Source: Streptosporangiaceae bacterium (lineage in GTDB: Bacteria; Actinomycetota; Actinomycetes; Streptosporangiales; Streptosporangiaceae). Taken from it: a DNA stretch of 35,651 bases. The stretch spans positions 1 to 35,651 of the forward strand of contig JAOPYK010000240.1 of NCBI GenBank assembly GCA_025964695.1, in the 5' to 3' direction. Shown in pieces: positions 7,492 through 14,642 of this stretch. Below the pieces are notes generated by a model, which was not told where the DNA came from, searched no databases, and saw only the letters and a list, made by a program, of their open reading frames with translations. Position 1 is the stretch's first letter. The number at the start of each line of letters is the position of its first letter. A program made the translations under genes and the position numbers.

Positions 7492-8153
7492 CGGGTCGAC
7501 TCCAGACTTCGCAGGGCTCCGCGCAGCCCCTCGATCATTGAGGCCAGCCCCACCTCGAAGGCGAGGTCGGCCGGTGGGCGGCCACCTTCAGCGGCCGAAG
7601 CGTCACGGGCCGCCACAGCCGAGGCGAATGCGGGAACGTCGGCGGAGAGCGGTCCCGGATCGAACATGGTGGGCGGTGCGACCACGTCCAGCGCGGAACC
7701 CAGGATGAACGACTCCACCGCGACCATTACCGGGATCACCATCTCCGAAGGCCAGCCGCCACGTTCGAGGCCGGTGACGACCTGGTCGTACATCCGTAGC
7801 GTTCGCAGCGCGCCGGAGACCGGGGTCGTCGCCAGCAGCGAGATGACCGGCGGGTGCGCCGCGAAGGCGTCCCGGTAGCCGCGGGCCCAGCGGGCCATCG
7901 CCTCGTCCCAGGGCAGCTCGGTGAACATCCGGGCGTCGATCGAGTCGGAGACGAGCTCCCGGACCCCGGCCAGGATGTCGTCCTTCCCGGTGACGTGATT
8001 GTAGAACGAGGAGGGCCGCACCCCGAGGCGCTTCCCCAGCGCCGCGAGCGAAAACCCCTCGGCCCCGACATCGTCGATCAGCGTTAGAGCGGCACGCGCG
8101 ATGACTTCCCTGCTCAAGACCGGTACGGCCGGTCTGCCGACGCGCCGCTGCAA
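7488..8153 (-). CDS. TetR/AcrR-family transcriptional regulator
   Basis: A 221-residue protein. The N-terminal TetR HTH is clear: REVIARAALTLIDDVGAEGF, then SLAALGKRLGVRPSSFYNHV and TGKDDILAG. The C-terminal all-helical ligand domain resembles the TetR_C group that follows HTHs with the SSFYNHV recognition helix. The basic start (MQRRVGRPAVPVL) precedes the HTH. It is the first gene of the minus-strand pair with the SDR and faces the amidohydrolase/permease operon across a 77 bp gap holding a palindromic operator. It is therefore expected to repress both transcripts and to be relieved by a pathway substrate. Confidence 0.87.
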   Translation of the reverse strand: MQRRVGRPAVPVLSREVIARAALTLIDDVGAEGFSLAALGKRLGVRPSSFYNHVTGKDDILAGVRELVSDSIDARMFTELPWDEAMARWARGYRDAFAAHPPVISLLATTPVSGALRTLRMYDQVVTGLERGGWPSEMVIPVMVAVESFILGSALDVVAPPTMFDPGPLSADVPAFASAVAARDASAAEGGRPPADLAFEVGLASMIEGLRGALRSLESTR

Positions 8154-8209
8154 TTTTCGGTCCGCCCTCTTCCCTTTCCCGCACCGGACAACTTACTGTA
8201 CTCGGACAA

Positions 8210-8226
8210 AACGAACGTCGTTCATT
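8210..8226. promoter_or_regulatory. Candidate TetR operator between divergent operons
   Basis: AACGAACG-T-CGTTCATT: the core GAACG/CGTTC (8213-8217 and 8219-8223) is a perfect inverted repeat and the outer bases match except one. It lies in the only intergenic gap between the TetR gene (start 8153) and the amidohydrolase gene (start 8231), and overlaps the probable ribosome-binding/transcription start zone of the latter. This is the expected place for an autoregulatory TetR site. Confidence 0.65.
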
Positions 8227-8230
8227 TGGG

Positions 8231-9856
8231 ATGCTGATGACACGCACGCACTTCCGTAACGGCACGGTGTGGACCGGCACCGACATCACCGGCGCGCTGT
8301 CCGTACGGGACGGCCGGATCGAAACCGTCGGGGTCGACGCGACGGAAGCCGACGAGATCATCGATCTTCAGGGAGGTCTGCTGCTGCCCGCTTTCGGCGA
8401 TGGGCACTGCCACCCGGACCTCGCAGGGTTCGAGGCGCTCGGACCGCAGGTCAGGGGCCGGGGCAGCGTAGCGGAGATCGTGGAGGAGGTCCGGCGGTAC
8501 GCCGAGGCTCACCCAGAGGCCGATTGGATCATCGGCGGGGGCTACGACTCCACCCTGGCTCCCGGTGGCCTGTTCGACGCGCGGTGGCTGGACGCGGCGG
8601 TGCCCGGCCGGCCGGTGGCCCTGCGTGCCTGGGACTACCACACCCTGTGGTGCAATACCGAGGCCATGAGGCGGGCGGGTCTCGGAGCCGCCACCACCGA
8701 CACGGCGCGGGGCGTTTTCGCCCGCCGTGCCGACGGTGAACTGCTGGGCACGATGCTGGAATGGGACGCGGTCGACGCCGTGCTGGACGCCGCTCCCTGG
8801 CACACCGGCGACGAACGGGTCGCGGCGCTGCGGCTGGCCACCGAGACCTACGCGGCGGCCGGGGTCACCTGGGTCCAGGACGCGTGGGTGGACCACCACT
8901 GCGTGGACGGGTATCTCGAGGCCGCCCGCCGCGGGCTGCTGGCCGTACGGGTCAATCTGGGCCTGCGCGCCGACCCGGGACGCTGGCGCGAGCAGCTCGA
9001 CGAGTTCGCCGCCGATCGGGAACGGGTGCGGGCACTGGGCCATGAGCGGCTCACCGCCGAGACGGTCAAGTTCTTCGTGGACGGCATCCTGGAGAGCCGT
9101 ACGGCGTCGCTGCTCGCCCCCTACAGCGACGACCCGTGCACCCGGGGCATGCCGATCTGGCCGTACGAGGAGTTGCTCTCGGCGTTCACCGCCATTGACG
9201 CGATGGGTCTGCAGGCGCATCTGCACGCGATCGGTGACGCCGGGGTGCGTACCGCGCTGGACGCCGTCGAGCAGGTGACCCGCGTCAACGGCCCGCGCGA
9301 CAGGCGGCCTGTCATCGCCCACGTCCAGGTGCTGGACGAGGCGGACCTGCCGCGCTTCGCCGAGCTCGGAGTGATCGCGAACTTCCAGCCGCTGTGGGCG
9401 CAGACCGACCCGGCCATGATCGAGCTGACGCTGCCCAGGGTCGGGACCGAGCGGGCCCGCCGCCAGTACCTCATCGGGTCGTTGCTGCGCGGCGGGGCGC
9501 ACGTATCCTTCGGCAGCGACTGGCCGGTGAGCGATCATCGCCCGCTGGCCGGGCTGCCCGTCGCGGTGACCCGGCAGACCCCGCGCCGGGAACCGGAGGG
9601 CGGCTGGCTCGCCGAAGAGCGCATCACGATCGAGGATGCCCTGCGCGCCTACACGGCGGGGGTCGCCTACCAGGCGTTCGCCGAGGACGAGCGCGGCACG
9701 CTGACCCCGGGCAAGGCCGCTGACCTGGTGTGGCTGGATCGCGACCTGCTCCACCTGGACCCGCACGAGATGAGCCGGGCGTCGGTACGCGGCACCTGGC
9801 TGGCCGGCACCCGGATCTTCACCCAGAAGAACCTCGACGAAGGAAGTGCTACATGA
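8231..9856 (+). CDS. Amidohydrolase, YtcJ-like (Amidohydro_3)
   Basis: A 541-residue metal-dependent amidohydrolase. The N-terminal beta-sandwich leads to LLLPAFGDGHCHPDL (HxH metal pair of strand 1). Later come AHLHAIGDAG (metal His of strand 6), VIAHVQVLD, and FGSDWPVSDHRPL (catalytic Asp of strand 8), closing with GTLTPGKAADLVWLD. The overall pattern is that of YtcJ-like enzymes, which include N-substituted formamide deformylase and exoenzyme amidases. It likely hydrolyses a small amide or cyclic amide. Start ATG 8231 or 8237 (MLM); the ribosome site is weak, so the exact start is uncertain. Its stop overlaps the permease start by 4 nt, implying import and hydrolysis in one operon. Confidence 0.85.
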   Translation: MLMTRTHFRNGTVWTGTDITGALSVRDGRIETVGVDATEADEIIDLQGGLLLPAFGDGHCHPDLAGFEALGPQVRGRGSVAEIVEEVRRYAEAHPEADWIIGGGYDSTLAPGGLFDARWLDAAVPGRPVALRAWDYHTLWCNTEAMRRAGLGAATTDTARGVFARRADGELLGTMLEWDAVDAVLDAAPWHTGDERVAALRLATETYAAAGVTWVQDAWVDHHCVDGYLEAARRGLLAVRVNLGLRADPGRWREQLDEFAADRERVRALGHERLTAETVKFFVDGILESRTASLLAPYSDDPCTRGMPIWPYEELLSAFTAIDAMGLQAHLHAIGDAGVRTALDAVEQVTRVNGPRDRRPVIAHVQVLDEADLPRFAELGVIANFQPLWAQTDPAMIELTLPRVGTERARRQYLIGSLLRGGAHVSFGSDWPVSDHRPLAGLPVAVTRQTPRREPEGGWLAEERITIEDALRAYTAGVAYQAFAEDERGTLTPGKAADLVWLDRDLLHLDPHEMSRASVRGTWLAGTRIFTQKNLDEGSAT

Positions 9857-11199
9857 CCGACCTCGCCGCCGAGCCGAAGCTGAAGCGGGTCCTGGGCGTA
9901 CCCGGGCTCACCCTGTTCGGGCTCACCTATCTCGCCCCGGTGGCCGTCTTCACCACCTACGGCTCGGTCACCCAGATCACCAAGGGCCACCTGCCGTCGG
10001 CCTACGTGGTGGCGCTCGTGGTGATGCTGTTCACGGCGATCAGCTATGGCGCGATGGTGCGGGCTTTCCCGGCCGCCGGATCGGCCTACACCTACACCCA
10101 GCAGACCTTCGGCGGCCACATCGGGTTCATGACCGGGTGGACCCTGATGCTGGACTATCTGTTCCTGCCGATGATCAACTTCCTGCTCATCGGCATCTAC
10201 CTGCACACCCAGTTCCCGAGCGTCCCGCAGTGGACGTTCACGCTGGCCGCGCTGCTGCTGGTGCTCGCTCTCAACGTGGTCGGCATCACCGTGATGAACA
10301 AGGTGAACGTCTTCGTGGTCGGGATCTCCGTCGTACTGATAGCCGTCTTCACCGCGCTGGCCGTCAAGCACCTCACCGGCCACGCGTCCCCGTCGCCCCT
10401 CGAGCCGTTCAGCCCGGGCAGCGGCGTGTTCTCCGGGGCGGCGATCCTGGCCCTGAGCTTCCTCGGGTTCGACGCCGTCTCCACCCTGTCGGAGGAGGCG
10501 AGGGACCCGCGCCGCACCATTCCCCGGGCCATCTTGCTCACCACGCTGATCGGCGGCCTGCTGTTCATCTTGGTGGCCTGGATGGGCAGCCTGGTGCATC
10601 CCGGCTACAACGACTTCAGCAATCCCGACACCGCGGGGGTGGACATCATGGCCGCCCTGGGCGGCGCAGCGTTCAAGACGCTCTTCGTGGCCATTTACGT
10701 GATCGGTGCCTTCGGCTCGGCGATGACCACCCAGGCCAGCGTGTCCCGGATCATGTACTCGATGGGACGCGACGGAGTGCTGCCCAAGCGGTTCTTCAGC
10801 GTGCTGCACTCCCGGTTCCGTACCCCCGTCCTGGCTGCCGTCGTGGTGTCCGCCGTCTCGCTCATCGCCCTGTTCATCAGCCTGAACAACGCCGTGGTCA
10901 TGGTGAACTTCGGCGCGCTCATCGCCTTCTCGATGGTGAACCTCAGCGTCATCAAGCACTACCTGGCCGACCAGCGGCGGCGCTCCCCGCTCGACCTGCT
11001 CAGGTACGGCGCGGTGCCGCTGGCCGGCTTCGCCCTGACGGTCTGGCTGTGGACGAGCCTGTCCGGAGTGACGTTCAAGGTCGGCCTGATCTGGATGGCG
11101 GCCGGCTTCGTCTATCTGCTCGGACTGACCCGGTTCTTGTCCCGCAAGCCGCCGGTGATGAGCTTCTCGGAGGCCGAGCCCGAGGTCGCCGCCGTATGA
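9853..11199 (+). CDS. APC-superfamily amino acid/polyamine permease
   Basis: A 448-residue polytopic protein with about 12 helices. The first helix region PGLTLFGLTYLAPVAVFTTY and the conserved SFLGFDAVSTLSEEARDPRRT block are APC-family signatures, closest in layout to PuuP-like putrescine/amino acid importers. The start is the ATG at 9853, with GAAGGAAG just upstream and an ATGA overlap with the amidohydrolase; a longer in-frame extension upstream lies inside that gene and is discounted. It most likely imports the amine- or amide-containing substrate of the adjacent hydrolase. No terminator is obvious in 11200-11374. Confidence 0.85.
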   Translation: MTDLAAEPKLKRVLGVPGLTLFGLTYLAPVAVFTTYGSVTQITKGHLPSAYVVALVVMLFTAISYGAMVRAFPAAGSAYTYTQQTFGGHIGFMTGWTLMLDYLFLPMINFLLIGIYLHTQFPSVPQWTFTLAALLLVLALNVVGITVMNKVNVFVVGISVVLIAVFTALAVKHLTGHASPSPLEPFSPGSGVFSGAAILALSFLGFDAVSTLSEEARDPRRTIPRAILLTTLIGGLLFILVAWMGSLVHPGYNDFSNPDTAGVDIMAALGGAAFKTLFVAIYVIGAFGSAMTTQASVSRIMYSMGRDGVLPKRFFSVLHSRFRTPVLAAVVVSAVSLIALFISLNNAVVMVNFGALIAFSMVNLSVIKHYLADQRRRSPLDLLRYGAVPLAGFALTVWLWTSLSGVTFKVGLIWMAAGFVYLLGLTRFLSRKPPVMSFSEAEPEVAAV

Positions 11200-11374
11200 C
11201 CCCGTTCAGGCCGCGGTAGCTGTTGGCCGCGCACATGGTGGGCGCCCCACCGGAGACGAGGAGCAAGTCACCGCACCGCGCCCCGGCCGCCGGGACCACC
11301 TTGCGCTGCCGAAAATGTCAGCCGGCCTGGTGAGGGCTTGAGCGGGGATCCGATTGGCCCGGAGTTGCCGCTGC

Positions 11375-12001
11375 TCAGGCCGCTATTGCCAGGAGCGGCC
11401 GGAGTCTGGTGGTGCGCAACCTTTCGATGAGGGGAATGAGCAGGCGGTGGGCTAGGGGAGCGACCCCGAGGACGACCATCGCGCCGATGAGGGCGCCGGC
11501 CGCGACGTCGTGGGGGTAGTGGACGCCGACGTAGACGCGGGAGGCGGCCATGAGGAGGGCGGCTGCGGCGGCGAGCAGGCCGAGCCGTCGACTGATCAGG
11601 AAGATCGCCGCGGCGGCTGCCGCGGCAATGGTGGCGTGGTTGCTGGGGAAGGAATAGTCGGAGGTGCCCGGGCAGGCCACCAGGGTGTACGCGGGAGCCA
11701 ACGTGCGGCAGGGCCGTTGCTCCTGGACGGCCATCTTCAGCCCGCTGTTGATCACGTAGGCCAGGACCGTCGCGGCGGGTGCCCATAGGGCCGCGGCCAT
11801 CTTCGACGCGGCACGACCCCGGGCGAACCACCAGCCGAGCAGGAACAGCACTCCGTACACACCCAGCCCGTAGTCGGTCCACAGCGTCATCGGGGTGTGC
11901 AGCCAGGGTGTGTCGCGAGCGAAGCCGGTCACCGAGGTGTACCAGCCGCTGTCGAGCGGGGTGCCAGGGGAGGCCTCAATAACCGCCTGCGAACCGCTCA
12001 C
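11375..12001 (-). CDS. PAP2-family membrane phosphatase (probable undecaprenyl-PP phosphatase)
   Basis: About 208 residues with five to six helices. The three acid-phosphatase motifs are present: KMAVQEQRPC (KxxxxxxRP), PSNHAT and SRVYVGVHYPHD. Bacterial enzymes with this pattern, such as BcrC and PgpB, dephosphorylate undecaprenyl pyrophosphate at the outer face. The N-terminal ARDTPWLHTPMTLWTDYGL segment also appears in the remnant at 14455, showing paralogy. GTG 12001 has GAGG 8 nt upstream and is preferred over ATG 12025. A BlaI-type box lies about 90 nt upstream, so it probably belongs to the BlaI regulon of this cluster. Confidence 0.85.
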   Translation of the reverse strand: MSGSQAVIEASPGTPLDSGWYTSVTGFARDTPWLHTPMTLWTDYGLGVYGVLFLLGWWFARGRAASKMAAALWAPAATVLAYVINSGLKMAVQEQRPCRTLAPAYTLVACPGTSDYSFPSNHATIAAAAAAAIFLISRRLGLLAAAAALLMAASRVYVGVHYPHDVAAGALIGAMVVLGVAPLAHRLLIPLIERLRTTRLRPLLAIAA

Positions 12002-12090
12002 GTCGCGGGCCTCACTCTCGACCATTGGAGAAACATCAGATGTACGGAAGACTGCGCTTTGAGATCGCAGAGATGAACGCTACTCGTACC

Positions 12091-12105
12091 TCTACAGCAT
12101 GTAGA
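12091..12105. promoter_or_regulatory. BlaI-type operator upstream of the PAP2 gene
   Basis: TCTAC-AGCAT-GTAGA, a perfect 5-bp-arm dyad with a 5-nt spacer. The same arms and spacing occur at 14004-14020 and 16676-16692. BlaI/MecI/CopY repressors are known to bind TACTAC/GTAGTA-type dyads, and blaI lies 1.4 kb away. The PAP2 coding region starts about 65-90 nt downstream on the minus strand. Confidence 0.72.
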
Positions 12106-12189
12106 AGCTAAGGCGGGGAGGTTTCCGTATTTCTCCTCACCCTGGGCAAGCAGGCAGAGATGCCGGCGGCAGCGCAGGTGGCCGGTCCT

Positions 12190-12515
12190 GGTCCCCTTAC
12201 CGGCCCGGCCCGGGATGGTCATCGCCGGGCCGGCATGAGCGCGGCGGCGGCTCAGGCGCCAAGCGATGAGGGCGGCGATGACGGCGATGGCGAGCAGGAC
12301 GGCGATGGCCTGGCCGACGAGGTGTTCGACCTGGGTGTAAGCGGTGCCGGCGAGGTAGCCGAGCAGCTTGTAGCCGATGCCCCAGGTCCGGCCGCCGACG
12401 GCTGCGTTAGGGCATAGGGGAGGTGCCGGCCAGGGCGGGCATCATAGCCCGGAAGAAGGCGATGAACCGGCCGAAGAAGACCGCGGGGGGTCCCCGGCGG
12501 CCTACAGCGGCGACA
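12190..12515 (-). pseudogene. DedA-family protein remnant
   Basis: On the minus strand the region reads AVFFGRFIAFFRAMMPALAG and TSPMP, then TAA. In another frame it continues NAAVGGRTWGIGYKLLGYLA and GTAYTQVEHLVGQ, followed by a hydrophobic helix and a basic tail. This is the C-terminal half of a DedA (SNARE-associated) protein, normally FFGRF...MPYxxFLxYNxxGG. A deletion of about 20 nt inside the MPY...YN segment shifted the frame, and the N-terminal half is missing. It sits between blaR1 and the PAP2 gene, so a DedA gene once joined this cluster on this side too. Confidence 0.68.
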
Positions 12516-12568
12516 GGCGCCTTACACGCAGTCGCCGGATTCGGAAGGCAAGGGGGCGGTCCTGGAGG

Positions 12569-13531
12569 TCACGCGCTGGCCATTTCCAGGAGATCGTGCA
12601 GGTCTCGCAGGGCCTCCAGCGTGCACACGCCGGTCGCGACCAGCACCACCAGGACGCCGATCACCAAGATCAGGCGGCGCTGGGGAGCCACGGTGAGCAG
12701 TGCGGCGACCCGGCGCGGGACGGGGCCACCGCCGGACAGGTCGGCGAGATCGGACGCTCTGCCGGTCACGCTGAGCGTGGATCCGGCGGCCCAGCCGGGG
12801 ACCGTGCCCGGGCGGGCGGCCGCCGCTTTGGCGAGCGCTGCCTTGGCGATGGTGCGGGCGACCAGGCGCCGGTCGCCGGTCACCGCTGCGGCGTCCTCGT
12901 CGGCCCACCGCTCGACGGTGAAGGCCACCGCGCGGGCGAGGGGGCGCAGCAGCGGGTTCGCGGCGCCGGCCAACTGCGCGGCGGCGGTGAACCAGTGGTG
13001 GTGGCCGCGAAGGTGCGCGCGTTCGTGCGCGAGCAGCGCATGACGCTCGTTCTTGTGCAGGGCGGCGAGCATGCCGGTGGAGACCACGATCCGCCCGGGC
13101 CGTCCGGGCACCGTGAACGCCTCAGCGACCCCGTCGTCCTGCATGATCACTAGTTCGCCGGTGCCGGGCAGGCAGCGTGCTTGGCCGGCGGCGGCCAGCA
13201 GCGCCCGCAGCCGCCGGTAGGCCATCCGCACCGCCGCCGCACCCGCAGCCGACAGGGCGATGGCGGCCAGCAGCGCCACCGACACCGACGGCGCGTCATC
13301 ACGTTGGATGATCTGCAGCGACAGCTTCCCGAGCTGGGCGACCAGGGGGATCTGGATCACCCCGGCCACCGCCAGCAGTGACAGGACCGTGGCGGTGGCC
13401 GCGGCCAGCATCACCGCCGAGCAGGTCAGCAGCCAGGTGGCCAGCCGCGGATCGAGCCCGCGGGCCAGCCGCCCCGCGGACAGAGCAGCCGCCAGCGGGA
13501 CCAGCAACGGCAGATAGACGGCCAAATGCAC
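12569..13531 (-). CDS. BlaR1-like M56-family membrane metallopeptidase
   Basis: A 320-residue protein with three N-terminal helices, a cytoplasmic M56 domain and a final C-terminal helix (LILVIGVLVVLVATGVCTL). The zinc site is H169-E-R-A-H173 followed by LRGHHHW, with a downstream ERWADEDAAA (third ligand region). M56 proteins of the BlaR1/MecR1 group cleave or inactivate their BlaI/MecI partner when a cell-wall signal is sensed. No penicillin-binding sensor domain is attached, so the signal is not beta-lactam acylation of this chain. GTG 13531 has GGAG upstream and follows the blaI stop by 11 nt, the usual blaI-blaR operon. Confidence 0.87.
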   Translation of the reverse strand: MHLAVYLPLLVPLAAALSAGRLARGLDPRLATWLLTCSAVMLAAATATVLSLLAVAGVIQIPLVAQLGKLSLQIIQRDDAPSVSVALLAAIALSAAGAAAVRMAYRRLRALLAAAGQARCLPGTGELVIMQDDGVAEAFTVPGRPGRIVVSTGMLAALHKNERHALLAHERAHLRGHHHWFTAAAQLAGAANPLLRPLARAVAFTVERWADEDAAAVTGDRRLVARTIAKAALAKAAAARPGTVPGWAAGSTLSVTGRASDLADLSGGGPVPRRVAALLTVAPQRRLILVIGVLVVLVATGVCTLEALRDLHDLLEMASA

Positions 13532-13542
13532 CCGGGTCTCCT

Positions 13543-13956
13543 CTACTCCGGATCGCGCTGGTCGCCGAACAGCCGGCGCAACAGCGCCTCGTCACGCGCG
13601 GACAACTTACCGACGAACCGGGCCAGCACGGCGTCACGGTCGCTTTCACCTTCCAGCACCTGGTACATCCGCTGCACGGCCATCCCCGCCGCGTCCACCA
13701 CCGGGGTATAGGCGTACGCCCGGCTCCTGCGAGTACGGCTGAGAATGCCCTTGGCATGCAGCCGCGACAAGGTCGTCACCACCGTTGAATACGCCAGCCC
13801 GCCGCCCAGGAGCTCGGTCACCTCGCCGGGCGTCAACGCCCGGTCCGCGCTCTGCAGCACCGACAGCACCTCGGCCTCCAACACGCCGGCCGCCCGCCGG
13901 CCGCTTGAGACCGCCCCTGGTCCCGGATCGGACGCCGGAGCGGGTTCTGAATCCAC
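13543..13956 (-). CDS. BlaI/MecI/CopY-family repressor
   Basis: About 137 residues. A low-complexity acidic/Pro leader is followed by the BlaI winged helix: AAGVLEAEVLSVLQSADRAL, TPGEVTELLGGGLAYSTVVT, TLSRLHAKGILSRTRRSRAY and AYTPVV. A C-terminal dimerisation helix pair with FVGKLSARDEALLRRLF completes the family pattern. GTG 13956 is chosen because AGGAGG lies 9 nt upstream; an ATG at 13986 would abut the operator and has no ribosome site. Two dyads directly upstream fit autoregulation. It is the probable master regulator of the PAP2, DedA-PAP2 and UppP genes around it. Confidence 0.9.
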   Translation of the reverse strand: MDSEPAPASDPGPGAVSSGRRAAGVLEAEVLSVLQSADRALTPGEVTELLGGGLAYSTVVTTLSRLHAKGILSRTRRSRAYAYTPVVDAAGMAVQRMYQVLEGESDRDAVLARFVGKLSARDEALLRRLFGDQRDPE

Positions 13957-13985
13957 GGACGCGAACCTCCTGCCGCCTCGAATCA

Positions 13986-14020
13986 TCTACAGTGACGTAG
14001 AAGTTCTACTGATTGTAGAA
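13986..14020. promoter_or_regulatory. Tandem BlaI-type operators between blaI and the DedA/PAP2 side
   Basis: Two dyads: TCTAC-AGTGAC-GTAGA at 13986-14001 (6-nt spacer) and TTCTAC-TGATT-GTAGAA at 14004-14020 (5-nt spacer, perfect 6-bp arms). They lie immediately 5' of blaI on one strand and of the DedA remnant/PAP2/DedA-PAP2 series on the other, so one operator pair could govern both directions. The first site's wider spacer may make it weaker. Confidence 0.8.
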
Positions 14021-14147
14021 GTTGGGTTTCTCGGCCCGAGTGTGCCATGCCACCGCATGTCGCCGCCAGAGTCACCGAGCGGTGTCACTGCCGGTGGGCG
14101 GGCACGGTCGCGGACTCGATGGATCAGGAGGTTCGGGTGGGGACCTC

Positions 14148-14426
14148 ATGCTGGTGATGGCACTCGGCCTGCACGCTTCGGCGTCGCACGCCGGGCTGGC
14201 GGCGCTCAACCCGCTGACCGGAGTCCCGGAGGGGCCTGCCGCCACGTTCACCTGGTGGCAGGTGACCGGCGGGCTGGCCTGGTCGATCGGCATCACCATT
14301 GCCGGGTACGCCCTGGGCTCCACCGTCCCCGGCATCGACCAGTACCCGCTACCCACCGTCGCGGTGATCCCGACCGCCCTCGAACTACGACGCTCCCGCC
14401 GCGAAGGCGGCCGGCACGCCGGTCCG
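14148..14426 (+). pseudogene. Internally deleted DedA-family remnant
   Basis: ATG 14148 opens a frame with a short N-terminal segment (MLVMALGLHA...LNPLTGVPEG) that jumps directly to VTGGLAWSIGITIAGYALGS and TVPGIDQYPLPTVAVIPTAL, ending in a basic ELRRSRREG tail. The second part is the C-terminal helix pair of DedA proteins (GGxxWxxGxTxxGYxLGSTVPGID). About 100-120 residues, including the re-entrant FLPGE-type motifs, are missing, so it cannot be functional as a DedA protein. It is the first reading frame after the BlaI operators on the plus strand. Confidence 0.6.
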
Positions 14427-14454
14427 CCGACGATGGCCGAAGGAGGGATCGGCG

Positions 14455-14642
14455 ATGATGATCGTGCTCGCTGTCTCGGCGGACAACGAGGCAGGTCCTG
14501 GGGAACTGAACCGGCGGTTGTTCCTGGACATGAATGCTTTCGCCCGGCACACGCCGTGGCTGCACACGCGATCCACCTCTACGCCACCTACGGCGTCCTG
14601 CTGTTCGGTGCGCTGCTGGTGGCCGGGACGGGCGCGCTGTGA
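14455..14642 (+). pseudogene. PAP2 N-terminal remnant with frameshift
   Basis: ATG 14455 has GGAGGG 8 nt upstream and reads to FLDMNAFARHTPWLHT, closely resembling the N-terminal segment of the PAP2 protein at 11375-12001 (GFARDTPWLHT). Near 14570 the frame shifts: the continuation AIHLYATYGVLLFGALLVAG is read in another frame and ends at TGA 14640-14642. Only the first transmembrane helix survives and no phosphatase motif is left. Its stop overlaps the GTG start of the DedA-PAP2 gene, so translation through it may still matter for coupling. Confidence 0.65.

Noticed and set aside
8222-9766. 514-residue minus-strand open frame
   Set aside because: Antisense of the amidohydrolase in GC-rich DNA; composition (Arg, Gln, His, Gly) is typical of a shadow frame and the plus strand carries clear catalytic motifs.
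9730-9852. 41-residue N-terminal extension of the APC permease
   Set aside because: It lies inside the amidohydrolase in another frame; ATG 9853 with GAAGGAAG upstream and a 4-nt overlap is the better start.
9667-10959. 430-residue minus-strand open frame rich in His/Glu/Gln
   Set aside because: Antisense of the APC permease; low-complexity shadow with no fold or ribosome site.
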